Origin: Sialis fuliginosa
Lineage: Eukaryota > Arthropoda > Insecta > Megaloptera > Sialidae
Assembly: GCA_961205875.1 (NCBI GenBank)
Contig: OY540815.1
Span: 15,437,638-15,501,637 of the forward strand
DNA: 64,000 nucleotides
Direction of reading: 5' to 3'
This document shows positions 26,001-41,000 of this stretch, in pieces. The notes beneath the pieces are model-generated. The model was not told the origin of the DNA. It ran no database searches and saw only the letters and a program-made list of their open reading frames with translations. Numbering within the stretch: the stretch's first letter is position 1; each line of letters starts with the position of its first letter. The translations under genes and the position numbers were made by a program.

Positions 26001-29000
26001 TAAATTTTCATTTTTTATCTATATGCCATAATAGAGTATAAGGTCAAAACTGGAAACCCCTAAAAACCTATTTAATGTAATCTAGAAGTAAAACACATTG
26101 TAGACATTTTTTTCATACTCCAAAAGTTTATCCCGACCCCAAAATATCAAATTTAAAAAGGTACATTACAAACGCTCCCAATTGCGCGCCATGTTGCGTA
26201 ACGTCATATTCCAGTATTAAAATGTTAGTCAATGCTGAAATATATAAGTTTAACGATAAACATAGAAAACGCACGAAAAATAATAAGTTACAAATATTGT
26301 TTCATACCTTGTTGTAATAATTCAACTCACAAAACTCCTGAAAAAAGAATTATAACTGTGCCAGAAGGAAACTAAGGAAAAAATTAAAAGTAAGGTTATT
26401 CTATATAGTTGCAATATATGTACGATAATAATATACTCGAGAAATTATGGCTTTCTAAGGGCAACAATCCCAAATTTGAAGATTTCGACTCATTTATTAT
26501 TCTTCTAGTTTTTATAACTCACGCGTTGAAACTTTGTATACAAACAACATTTGCAGAACATGGACTATGACTGATTTTTATTACTTTTAATATTGAATAA
26601 TTTAAAATTAAGCAATAAAAAAAACAATTTGTTCAATGCTATTATTATTATTTAGCCTAATCTTTGCAATGAAGTAATAAAAAGTATTTCTAATATAATA
26701 TATTTAAGCAATATTACTCCTATGGATCTTGGCTTCTGAGTGTAAGTCACGTCGATTTGGTAGTGTTGTTGGCCAAAGTTTCGTCACACATTGCAGTGGA
26801 CATCTTTAAGAAGACGCGGCTTACACCTAGAAACCAAGAAGCGAATTCTCCGCTTAGACCAAAAAAAAACAAAACAGCAATACGATGTTTTTAAAACACC
26901 TTATAATTAAAAATGTTTCTTGCAATTTTTTTTCAAAAAAAACACCGTGCTGCCATTTTGTCTTTCTGGTCTAAACACGGCATAATATATGAAATTAACG
27001 TCAGTTATAAAACAATCCCCAATTCGTTGTAAATTTTTCTCTAAATAAATTACTTCGCATAATTTGTACTGCACTCACATAAATATTTTATTTCTCAGTC
27101 ATATAATTAAATAAACATTATACTTCTCGTAAACAAAAAGTTTGTTTACCTCTGATTCACACAAAGAGAGTACCTAATTTTAAAACAAAAGAAAGAAAAC
27201 GTTACACATACAATCAATATAAAAACGAAATTGAAATACTATTATCAAAATATCGTGCTAAAATTTTTAAAGCAATATTCGTATTGCGAAATTCTACGAA
27301 ATACAAAAATATCCATTTTATACTAATGAACATTCTGTCCCTGGAGCAGCGAAGTCTTTGAGAAAATATCATCATATTTTCTCTAAACCTCACTGATTTC
27401 TTTGTATCATTTTTCCAATACTTGTACCAATACATGTATAAAAATCTCACGGAGAAAAATATGCTTTTTACATTAGTATTGGTATTTATTTGAAATAAAT
27501 TGTTGATTCTTTATTTTTCTCCAGCAATTATAATAACTAGTTTTATGTGTGATTTCTAATTTGTTGTTATACATACTTGTAATTAGCAAGTGCTTCAAAA
27601 GAGTAGAAAAATAATTAGTAATTAGAAAACGTAGTCATTCAGCGTTGAAAAAATTGCATCGGGTATTCGATGTATTTATTAACAAGCTTCTAGAAAATAG
27701 TCAGGACTAGCATAACAAACTATTATATAACAGTATCGAGGTAGGTATTTTAAAATTATATGAATATAATTTACGAAAAGCTAAAGCCAACCCCCTCACC
27801 CCCAAAAATAGTGCCCATTTAATATGGATCCATCGAAAATAAGTCGAAGTACTTAATACTAGTGATATTTATAAAGTATTTTATTACAAACATTTAAGTA
27901 GGCAATGAAAAACAAAAATTGTTAAACAAAAATCACAACAACAACAATCAAAATAAAAAATAAATATTTGAAAACAAACAATCAACTATTACAAAAAAAA
28001 TGTTCTTACTTTTTTTCGAAAATAAATATGACAAGTTACATATCGTTGTAAATTAGAGTAAAAAACACGTTCAAATGTGCTATAGCCAACTTAGTGGCCC
28101 ATAAAAAAAACTAAAGTTAGGGCTTGTAACTCGGAAACTTAAAGTGATGTAAAAATTCTAAATACGTCAATCAATTCTACATATAAAGTGCTTTCAGAAA
28201 CTGCAAACAAAAAGTACCTATCTACTTTGACAAAAAAGTTATAGCCATTGAAAGAATTTACAAAATTTCAGATTTTTTTGTATACTGCCTAAACCACATA
28301 CAATTATTAATGTTTTTTGATGTAGTAATACTCACCCTTTCCTTAAAAATAGTTCATCTCATTTAACCGCTTATCTTGGACATCCTGTATATATACCTAC
28401 ACACGTTATATTTTCAATGCTATAATTAGATTTTTTTGTTCAAATGTATGACACATTACACATAATGAAACAAATTGGACTTAATACATATATTCCACCA
28501 TCCATGAAAATATTTTCAACTCTAAATTTATTCTGTTTTTAAGTAGATTAAATTTATTCTGATTTTCAGACAAATATGCAAAATTTATTGAACGAATGTA
28601 ATAATATAACTCATCTAGAGTATTTTTTTGTTAGACAAAGTTTCAGTTGGTGCAACTTTCTGTAAAATCAACATTTGATTGGTTGCAACCGGTATATCCA
28701 TTACACCAATTTTTTATTCGTCTCTTTGTATAAACAGAATTTACCATTCATTAAAATGGCTGTTATCGTTTAGATTCGTACCGTCATAAACAAGGCAATT
28801 TTTCTGCATGAAATTTGTATAATCGTATTGTTATTTCGATTAATAATAAGCCAATAACTGAACGCAGTGGCGCGCTAAAAAAGTATTTTGTTTATACAAT
28901 GTTATTGTGTTAAAGGTGGATGTTGATGAAATCGAAAAAATGTAACACTTACATATAAAGTCAACACTATGTCTGTCTATCACAGTCTTCTAACTATTGA

Positions 29001-32000
29001 AAAAAACACTAGAAAGCTTAACAAAATTAAAGAGAAAAACTGAAAAAAAATTAGAATTATTACGAGTTTACAAAAAAATTATCAGCATTTATGCCTTTTT
29101 TAAAAATAAATTTCAAAATAGTTATAAAAATATAAAGTACATTTTGAGTATAAATAATGATATGTCTAAATTACACAAAATTTAATATAGCTCATTTTTA
29201 TCGTTTTATTACAGTCTGTCTCAAATAGGTACACAAGATGCGTGTACCCTTTTTTATACATTGATTTCATATCATTATTATTTTTTAAATATAAAAGATT
29301 CTTAATAATAATTACTTAATAATACAATTATAAATTCCGTTGTTGACGCAGAAATAATAAATACGTACCATATTTCCCTCATAGTAACAACACCATTGCC
29401 TTATAGAGTTTTCCTGAACTGAACATGTGAAATAAAAATTGTAATAACCATTTTATTGCAATACTCAATACTAAAATAAAAAATAAAGATATTAAACGAT
29501 AAAATATTTAATTAGAATTTTATTATTTTAATTAAACAAGGATTCAGATATTTGATATATTTTTTTAATAAAATCATACATGTGTTAAGTAAATAGCTTC
29601 GGTATTATAACTTTTGGTGGAAAATAAAAATAAAAATATATTTAATAAATACAGGTAATAAGCAAAGTTCTTTTAAAACATATTTATAAAAAAATATTAA
29701 TAGTAAAAAATAATAACATATTATAGAAATAAATATGATGATTCAAAGCAACTCATCTGTCAATCACAGAAAATCACAATCTTATTATTGAATGACTAAA
29801 ATTAGACAAAAACCTGCAAAATCTCAAGAACAAAATCAACAGATAAGGTTTTTAAACATAATACACTCACCTTTTTTATATTTCAATATAAATCTTTTCT
29901 CCTATACAAAACTTTTATATTTCATATCGTTTTAAGCTGTTTTCTGAAAAGCGATGCAGTTTAAATCGTCTGTAAAAGGGTCGTCTCGATTTTAAAATAC
30001 CAGAGATCTCAAGTTCCTTCTTATCTTCCCTAATAACCCAAGGGAAATGTCCTCATACATCTTGTAATCCAGGTTTTCACAGGATTAAGATGTAATTTAT
30101 AATGTAACTGAACACCGGATCTTATGAATATTCTTAAAAGAAAATTATAAACGTTATATTGATCGTATTTATTTTATTTATTCGCTTGTTTTCTTACCTT
30201 GGGTTGCATAAAGCAAAATTAACCACAATTAGTTAAACAGTTGTTTTAAAACCATGATTAATGTTTATTCGAAACTTAATCTCAATTTGTAAATAAAAAA
30301 TACACTAAAAATAATAATTTTTTACTTTATAAAATATATCATAATAGTGATTGTTTTTTTAGAATTGACGTAACATTCTAAAAACACTAACCTTGGGTTA
30401 GTGTTTTTTTTTTTTCGGGTTGATTTCTCTTTTTATATTATTATGTAACATAATAATTGTATATGAGAGATAGCATTATAATACAAGGCTAATCCGAAAA
30501 ACAGAAATGATGAGATTTTTGAAAAAAACATTTTTTGGACCATCTCATGGACTGAAAAGTATATTCTTTTTTTTCACTTATCCCATTGAGTAGAGTGTCT
30601 ATATATGTATATATATCCTAAAATGCAACAAAAAATATTTCAGGACTGTTTGATTTTAATCCTTCAGTCACGATATATTTGTATTTCAATGTCGTTATCA
30701 GAGCATCCCTCCCCTCTTATTTCTAAACTATCGATGCCAAAAACCTGAAAAAATTCAGAATGTAGCTTTTAGTTAGAACTTTCACTAAAAATTACAACGA
30801 ACACTGTCAAAAAAATTTTGGACCCCCTCCCTTAGACTGAAAAGTGTACTCACTTTTTTTCACTTAAATATTTGATTTTTAATATTTATATAAATATTTA
30901 ATATTTTAGGACTTTTTGATTTTAACCCTCCAGTCACGATATATTTGTATTTCAATGTCGTTATCAGAGTGGCCCTCCCCTCTAATTTCCAAAGTATCGA
31001 TGCAAAAAATCTGAGAAACATTCAGAATGTAGCATTTAATTAGTACTTTAAATGAAAATTATAACGAATACTGTAGCAAAAATAGTTTATGAAAAATTTT
31101 GAAATTACTCGACCGTTTTATTTTAATTCTAATATATAACATACATCTATATGTTTTGTTTGTACAGTGAAAATATTCTGGATTTTTCGAGACAATGATA
31201 ATTAATTAATAAGTCATATATTTTTAGAGCAGGCAGTCATGGGATTATTCACCGAATTTGAAATACCGCGGCCGCAGTCACTGGGAAATTCTGTTATTAT
31301 AGCATTTTCTTTTGTTTATTTTCTATATCTACATCAAAGAATAATTATTATAAAACATATTTATGTATGTAAATATTTTCTGTTCTTGCTCATTATTTAT
31401 TTTAATATTATTAAAATGAAAGTTATTTTATTATTATTCCAATTTTACAGAATTTGAATTCACAAAATTACTAAATGTCATGAAAAAAATAGTGTAATAC
31501 ATATTTACTACACCCACGTAATGTTTATAAATATAAGAACTGTTCAAAACGTTAAAAGTTCAAACGTAAAAAAATATATTTTAGAAACAAAAAGGTAAAA
31601 GATTATAATATGATTCATATCTACCAGTATACAGTAACATCAAAGGTTTATCAAATAACATGGGAGTATTCGAGAGAGATAGAAATAGGAAACATAAGTT
31701 GGAGAATTATAAATTTATATCTCTTATTATTTTATAATTTAGATATTTCATTGAAGTATCATTCATTCTTTATAAATAGATTGATGAAGTAAACAATTCA
31801 AAAAGGTTATATGGTTTCTTATATATACATTAGGGTGTCTGTACAAACTGAAATATGAATGGGACGCCCCCTCAATATGTTCTTTGTGACAAAATATAAA
31901 GTAGCCACAAACTCAGCGTTGACAATTAATATTTAGACTATGCTCAATACATTTTAAATTTAACGTGTATTTTAAATAGCAATTTTCATGTTTTTCTGAA

Positions 32001-35000
32001 AATACTTTTTTCTCAATTTTCTCGCTTTTCCTGTATATTATGACTTTTTCTGATAAATAGCAATTTTTGAAGAATACTCTATAGTATATTTTATTTAATT
32101 AATTTATTATCCAGAGAAAATCAATTAAACATAAAGATTTGTTTTTGTCAAATTTAATAAAAAATCGATTTTCTCTGGAGTTGGAATTTATAAATTAATT
32201 TCTTTTAAACTATAGAGAATTCTTTAAAAAATTTCCATCTATCAGAAAAAGTTATAATATAAAGGAAAAGAGTGTAATTAAAGCAAAATAATATCAATAC
32301 ATTTCAAAAATAAATTCAGGTACAGACTGTCGTCGTTAAAATGTGCTATTCTATAAATATGATACTGGAAACTCATGGCAATAATCTAGTACTGTGACTG
32401 ATAATTATTATATCTTGTATTGAATTTATCTTTTTGGTCATATTTTCAACAAGAATTGAGAACATGACCAAAAAATACGAAGAAATAAAAAGTCGGGAAG
32501 TAATGGGTTAATATTGTAAGCGATTCTGACCTTTACGGTGGCAGACGACTTCTGAAGCCCATAGTACATACTTATATGTATTAGTTTCTTTAGATCATGA
32601 CCCCAAAATCTCTTATCTCGAGTATTTACTTCTTATTCTATATACATCAATATAAACATATATTGTATATACGAGTACTATGCCATCTAAAAAGGACTTT
32701 GATTCCTTTAGCACACCCACATGTGCATAGCGAAAAGATGAAAGGTTTCAGAAAACTGATCACGATTCACACAATGCTTGTAACAGAGCTGCACATTTAT
32801 CAAAACACGTCAAATAAAGAGAGGAGTAACCACTGCAGAAGAGATATTACACAAAAAATATACGTCCTTCGTGCGAAAATTTATTCCCGTTTTTTTAATC
32901 TCCAATTGACTTTTCGATATTCGATTTCGCCCGGGGATGAAATGAAGGAGTTGGAACCATAGGTTTTTTTAGTGATAAAATTATTTTATATGAAACATCT
33001 TTCTTTACATAACTTTAATAGGATGGATGATTTATGTGAACCTACTTATTTTTGTTATAAAATGAATATTAATTATATTTAAAAATACGGACAACTTTTA
33101 TCAATATTTCGCAGAAACATGTGAGACTGGCATATATATTTATGTACCAGACGAATCTATTGGTGAAACTTATATCTCTTATATCTCATATCTCTCTCGT
33201 CTGAATAAAGAAAAGGAGAAAGAATTGAGTTTTGAAAGAATACAAATCTTTGTGTTTATAGTGGCAGATCCAAGAATTTTTATCAGTTGGGTTTTTAATC
33301 AAAAAGGCGCCAATATGTATTCATTTGCCTTTTGCCACATTAACTAATTTTGCTACCAAAGAGGTAGTATAATATAGGGGAAAGTCGGTTAATTTGGACC
33401 ATCTTTTTTAATTAAGATATTTAGTATATTAGTTTTAGGTTTAGACAAATTATTTTTGTATGAAATTAAACATCCGTTTATAGATTTTGTTTTTATTAAG
33501 TATTAATCAACATAATTATCATAAACTCTACAAAAATCAACAAAATGTGAGATCGGAGCTTTGTTTCAATTTAGCCAACCGGTACTGTAAATTGGACCAC
33601 GGGGTTGCTAAGTAGGACTTTAATAGAAAATTAGTAAACTACTTTTCGAGATATAAGGGTGGTCCAATTTAGCGAGTGGTACAATATACCATACTTAATA
33701 ATAAGTCGCTAAAAATACTTCCTAAATTAACCCTTAACAATTTTCTAAAAATTTAATCATTGTGTGCACCCGCCATTTAAAGTAATCTCATAAGTCACGA
33801 CTCGCAGCGGGTGCCGGACGTTCAGCGCTTTAACACCATCAGGGACGGAGGTATGTGCTTGTTAAAGACCAGATTTTTTTATTGTTAATTAGAGGCATAT
33901 AAACATTTTTTTGCAATTAATTCATATAAGAGTTTTTGTAGGTACCTAAACTTTATTGAGATCTCTCGTAGAATGGATCTTGGCTTCTGGGTGTAAGCCG
34001 CGTCGGTTTGGTCGTGTTATCGGTCAAGGTTTCGTCACACATTGCAGTGGACATCTTCAAAGAAACGTTGGCCGATAACACGACCAAACCGACGCGGCTT
34101 ACACCCAGAAGCCAAGATCCATATCAAGACCACCGCGGAAGCCTCAAGACTTGTATCTCTCATAGAAGATAATTTAGTAAAATAATGATAATAAAAGCTA
34201 GTTAATTACATAAAATGAGTATAATATTTACCATTTATAAAGTGTTATCCAGTCTCATTTCAGTGGGGACCGCAAATACCCCACGATATCAGTTAAGGGT
34301 TAAACTTTTAATTTTCACAGCCCCCTTTCATCAAGATAAAAAATAAAGAAACAAGAATAAATATATAACACATTATAAAAAAATATATATGATTAAATGT
34401 TTAAACCTAATACAGTAACGAATTTTATCTACCATAAAATAATCTATACAAAGATTGTTTTTCTTTCATCATTTATAATTCATAAAAACGCCCTATTAAA
34501 TTTACTACTACTAGTAAAATCTAACCTCTCACAATTTGCAAACTTAAGATATAATAAATGCAAACAGAACTGTTTACAATTTCACAGAAACGAAAGCCTT
34601 TTATGGTTTAAGGGTGAAACATTCGACCGGAAATCAGAAAGGTCCACATATCCAATCCCAGGGTTCATTTTCATTTTATGTTGTTTGTTATTATCGTCCA
34701 TATAATATCTTTACATTAAGCGTGTTCAGCGCAATATTGCTGCGGATGTAGATGTTTTCACTTAACACATTCAACACTGAAACATTTTTGTTTAGCGAAC
34801 AGAATAAATGAAAGGAATGTACAGTACAGTATAGACTTGTGTAGTTCACGAACGAACTAGTTCAAAAGAGCGCTCTCATACGAGAACTAGAGGAACTAGT
34901 TCATATATGCTCCGCTCCTTTAGTTCAATAGTTCCCGATACACTTCAAATACACTGTTCTAAAAATGAGATTGCAATAATTTACGTTTTCAATACTTTAT

Positions 35001-38000
35001 TACCAATTTTGAATTTATTTTACTAAAGATACATGAATGCAATATGTCTGTCAAAAGCAAATGATTTTTATAATATTTTATGACAATCAACAAGAAAGAA
35101 TGTCACAGATTTTAATAAAATTTAAATATATTGCTTAAATTACTATACAATAAATAATGTATCATAGAAAATCTTTCAAAATCTTCATATTTATCGAGGG
35201 TTCGATTTAAAAAAAAAGATTACCTGATAACCTCTCTAAAAGTATATTTACTCTCAACCCCGCAATTAAATATTTACTTGATAAAAACTTGTTCCAAATC
35301 AAATTAAACTATAAAATTATTTGAAGTTTAACTATATTAGGTTTGTATGTAATATTTCAATTTAAAAAAAAAACTGCCAAGTAAATGCACAGTGCTTCCT
35401 CATGCTAATTTCACCAAAGGTAGTTAATTATTGAACAATTTATTTAAAAACCGAGTGTTCAGATAAATTTCCTAGCATTGGTTAACCATTTACTTTTCGA
35501 ATTTTTTGTTAAAACGCCCCTGGTTATTTGTTCGTATATTTTTAATTTTTTGGCAATTTAAAAAAACAAATAAGATTTTTTAAAGAATATTGAGATAAAT
35601 CTTTGTAAGGGAATATTTTACAAATGTTGGTGAACTATGTATATTATAGGAAATTGAATTGAATGATTCTATAAAATTTTCACGTAACATGTGTCGTTCT
35701 TAAGATATCTTGAAAAAATTAATATTAATTACACATGATTTTGAAATGGGGCCGTCCTCAAGCCAGATCCAATCATTCAACCAAGTTTCATTAATATCGG
35801 TTCAGTGGTTCATGAGTTATGCGTGTGACAAGGATTCAGGTGACAGACAAATAGACATACACACACGGACAGATAGACATGAAACGAAAAGTGTTTGTCT
35901 TTACCTGAAACGGAAAGATCAAGTTTAAATTTTGAAATCGGAGAACAATTTTTTTGTCTCATTTTAAAACGATCACAAAGATATGGTAAATCAAAAATTG
36001 ACCGAAAAAGCTAAAAAATCACGAAAAATGTAATTTTTTTATGTATCATCGAAAAATCACACATATACATATTACCTTTTCTAATTCTAATATCTTCCGG
36101 TCGGAATTCAAGGTCACAAAATTTTTATTTAGCTCTGGGGACTGGCTTAATTTATGTTCCGTTAATTAATTAATTAATTTAAAAAGTTTGTAATTAAAAA
36201 ATTATGTATGAGTCGAATAAAAGTTAATAAATAAAATATATGCTCCATCCATTTTTACGGTATAACAAACTGTTAATATAAATATGAAACAGAACATAAA
36301 ACAGCTGTCTAAATAAACTAACGATTCAATAAACAAAATTATTAATAAAAATAAATAAAAAAGTCGTGTGCTGGTCACAAAAGTTTATTTAAATTTTCTT
36401 TTTATATAAATAATTTATATAAATATAAATCGCAATTTTACATCACATTTACAATGTACAACAAATCAAGATAGAAAACTTACATTTCCAAAACTAGTAA
36501 AACTAATCAAGAAGTTCACTGACAATGAGAGAATTCCATTTTGAAAATAAAATCAATACACCTCGAACAAGCGATCGTTACAGAGTACAACAATACCAAC
36601 GTCTCTTTGCAAAATGAAAAGCAACAGCAATGGCAATGTACACAACATTTGAAATGTTTTCAAAATAATTGAAAACGGTATGATTTTTTTCGTCATGTAT
36701 CACCGTGCAAATGTTTACTTGTTTTAGAATGAATGAGATCATTAGAATCTTCGCTATAAGCACCTTTACACAAAGCGAGAATGAGAGGGTGGACCCTCAG
36801 GCAATCGCCGCTGTTTCGTAGATAACATATTCATTAGCAGTGGCGGCTCGTCGCAAAAAATCTAAGCAGTAACCACAAAAATCAAGGTATAAATAAAAAC
36901 CTACATGTATTTCAATTATAATGATTATTATCATTCTATGAAGATTAAATTAAACAATTGATTCGTAAGTGTAGAGATGTTATCTGTATCCGAAACCGAA
37001 ACCGTATATGGAATTATTATTTCAGATAGTTTTCTGAACCCTGAGACAGAAACTGCAAACAAAAATAAATACTAACAATAAGTAATAAAATCTTAATCTG
37101 TGTCCGAAATCATATCCGAAATAATTTCATATCCGAATTCGAAAACGAAACCAAAAAAAAAACGCTATCCGATTTTTCTAATATTGAACTATGAAAAAAT
37201 AAAACCAAAACAAAGAAAATAATACTAGTTGGAAATCTCTGCTATATATGTAGGTATAAAATATATTTAAAACAATTTGTTGTACCGGTGAAATAGGTAG
37301 GTTTAAAAACATAAATTATAGATCAAGAGTAGCAGAACAAAATTTTGATAAATCCACTTAGAACCGAGGTGACTTTTTTTCGATTCGGCATTTTCAACCA
37401 TCAACAAAAAAAGATCACGGATCAAATATTGCTAAAAACCCTTTAAAAATGACTTTAAAAACGTGTCTCGGAACAAAAGCTAACAAATCCAGTAAAAAAA
37501 GACAGAAAAAGTTTGTGTATGATTATTACGTTAAAATTTATTTGCCAAAATGAGCCTTAAGCCGCGGTCAAATTAGGCTGGTTTACCAGCGCTGCTTTGC
37601 CAGCGCTGCTAGCAGCCGAGTAGCAGCGTAGTGTGAACCCAATACCAGCGCTGCTTTACCAGCCGGCTGGTGATTTTAGCAGCCGCTACTAAAGTAGCGC
37701 ATGTCCAACTTTACCAGCATACCAGCCGATCACGTGACTCCGTTCTCGTCTACTATTGGCTGGATTTAACCTACTTTAATTAATTTATAATAGTTAATTA
37801 TTTAAATTATTTTTTTAAATTTGTTCATAGACAAATTATTATTGTACAAAATTATTATTAGCTACACAAATATTATTATTGTAACGTAAATAAATAAATA
37901 AAAAAAACAGTGTAAAACGAAATACTGACAATAATATTTTATTATGATCACATAACTAAAAAAATACTAATACAATAAAAAGATTATACGACATGTAATT

Positions 38001-41000
38001 TTCTAATAATTTATAAGCAATTGTAAAACAACAAAAATTACATACGATATGAATATCACTAAGTACTAAATAAAGAATAAACTCTTTAACATTATATAAA
38101 TTATTATAATAATAATTTTAATGTGTTAATATATTTACAATGTATATAAACGTCAAAAATACAAAATAACCGAGTAGGATATAATATTATAATTGATTCA
38201 GCACATTTTCTTGTGATTTGTGATCTTTAGATTTCAAAATATACTTGTTGGATGAAAACTGTCGAAACGCCTCATGCATCTGACTTTATTTGATTCCATA
38301 AAAAGTATAATTCATTAACAATTGTCGTAAAGAAGTCTCGCGGTGTAGGCAAAGAAAAAATATTATCAGAACTGTCACAATTTAAAATACAATGTGAATC
38401 GACAACAAACCGTCGGTTACTATGGTTACTACAGTTAGCAGCGCTGCTTTGCCAGCGCTGCTAGCAGCCGACTAGCAGCGTAGTGTGAACCCGTACCAGC
38501 CGCTGGTTGCTGGTGCTGCTAGCAGCGCTGGCAAAGCAGCGCTGGTAAACCAGCCTAATGTGACCGCGGCTTTATTGATTAAAATGTTTAATTATTATTG
38601 TTTTCTTTCACTTACAACTTTTTCCATTACAGGTTATGATGTTTCTGTGGTTCAAATGTGGATAAATCCAACGTCGCGGAACAAAACCGGATATCTAATT
38701 TCTTAAATTTATCCATCGTCCAACTTGTGCAAAGACACTAAAAATTAGTTACATTTTGACCTCTCCTGTAAAATTTGCAAAAATGGATTTATCCAGTTTT
38801 GTTCTGCTGCTCCTCAGATACTAATATTTTCTATGACTTGTATTATATTTAAAACATTTTTATATAACGAACTATTTCAGAAATAATTAGAAAAATTTTA
38901 AATAGTTTTGGCTTCGTAGAACTTTCACAAGATGACACATAAATAGATCGATGCACATGTTATCGAGAAAATAGTCATTCTTGAATCAAAGAGATTTGTA
39001 TAGCACCTAATCCTAATTAAAATATTCAGATTGATAAGTTCTTACTTTTAAAATCAATATAAAGGGTGCGCCATCTGTTGGTTTCTTCCCCATTAAAAAA
39101 ATATGAGAAATCGAACGAGACCTTGACGTCTCTTAAATACTGACAAGACGAGACTAACCTACACCTACTTTCGTCTCGTCTACAAACAAACAAATAAGCT
39201 TACAGTTGAAATACATAACCAGAATTTTGAATAACACGCACTTCAGAAAGAAACCAATTGATGGCTCACCCACCACCCTATGCTTATGCTTATGAACCTT
39301 GTCCTCACGGAGGTGCCACCACTGGCCGTTTCGTAGATAACATATTCATTAGGATGTTGTGCGGTAAGCAGGCCGAATTAATGCGAAAAGGGACTAAATT
39401 GTAATGGCGGAGTTAATCGTTGGTTTGTGTTTTGTTTATGAATTATATACACTAATTGATTTCGTTTGAATTACCACTCTAAATGTACACTAATTAATAT
39501 TCCTTGCTGCCTGACACTATACTATGTAATTAAATATTACCATAATTATTGATTTACAAAACGAAATATGTGGCACGTAGAAGGTGCTATTATCTTTGGA
39601 ACACTCGATATTGTTTATTTGTTGTCCTCTATTAATTACGTTTGATTTAGAGCTGAGCGTGGGTCGTGAATTTTTTGGGTCACGGCTGTGACCCTACGTG
39701 AGCGTAGGTGATTTTCAAATCTTGAAACATGAGCGTGCGTGATCGTGTGTCAAATTAAAATAACCGTGCGTGAGTATATTTTGAAGATATTTTTTTTATA
39801 AACTTATTTGATATTTTTTTTTATATCTGAACTAATAATACATAGACATAATAATGTTTTAAACGAATTTTGACATTAAAAAATACAGTATAAAAAATAA
39901 ATATCATTTTTAGAAGCACTTTCACATGGTCTATCGGAACACCAAAAAACACAAAAAAATGCATTGTAGCTTTATTTTCTTTCAGGATACGTGAGCGTGC
40001 GTGATCGTGAATACTTTTTTTTGTAAGCATGAGTGATTGGGTGTAATTAAAATTTTTTCTCTCGTAAGCGTGCGTGATCGTGAGCAAAAATTACTCACAC
40101 GCCCAGCTCTAGTATGATTTTTGTTGGCAAAATACAACGATTTACGTACCCAAATTAATAAACTTTTTTTTCGTTTTTAATGTAGTTTTTTAATTTAAAA
40201 AAATTCCATCATTTATTACTAGCAGTCCGCCTGCGGCTTTGCCCACGTTGAATATAATATGTAAAATCTAATATCATTTGCACTGTTAGTCCGGAACAAT
40301 TGTTTACTCCTACTACGGTTGAAATTTTTAATATCAAGATACACAAGTATTTTCATTTTAATAGAAAAGTATTTTGTCTAATATTAATTTTATAATATAA
40401 ACAGTTCAACATATAAACGTGTTTATTTTAAAAAAAGTTTAACACTCTTTCCCCTTCCTTAAGGATTGCATTTCGGAAAATCACTTCTTAATGAGTGTTA
40501 ATGTCATAAAAGGAAGAGACCTCTAAATTTTCACGTTTTTCTCATTTCTTTATATACCAATAATTTTTTTTTGTTCTTTCTTAATAGGTATATTTATGAA
40601 TTTTTTATTTTAAAATATCAATATTTTCATTATAATAATTGTATTTAATTATTATTTATTATATTTTAGCCTAACGATGATTCTGTGAATCGAAAGCTTG
40701 CGAATACTTATTCTATATTAAATTTTTGACGTTTAGAGAAGCAAGTTGTTTTTATTTATATCTATTATATGTACCTATAAAATACGCAAATTGTATATTT
40801 ATGTATAGCTATAAAAAATAATATTAATGGTTTCTTTACATACTTTTCATAAATATCCTTTACTAGGTACTTAAAATTATAAAGTATTTTCATTATCGTG
40901 TAAATAAATCATTAGAAAAAATCGTGAACAAGTTAAAATCACTCCATAGGGACGTAGAAAATGGACGGAAGAAGCAATGAACTTCTACGCCAACTGAATT

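Noticed and set aside
30380-30420. Intrinsic terminator
   Set aside because: The hairpin plus T run is real, but a bacterial-type terminator makes no sense in an insect intron and no polymerase III gene precedes it.
32597-32962. 121-codon ORF, the longest in the window, as a gene
   Set aside because: No domain, no coding-type composition, no splice or promoter context; a single ORF of this length is plausible by chance in 64 kb.
38485-38706. ORF rich in Ala/Gly ([16 protein letters not shown])
   Set aside because: Read from the GC-rich TIR of the element at 37560-38571, so not a protein gene.
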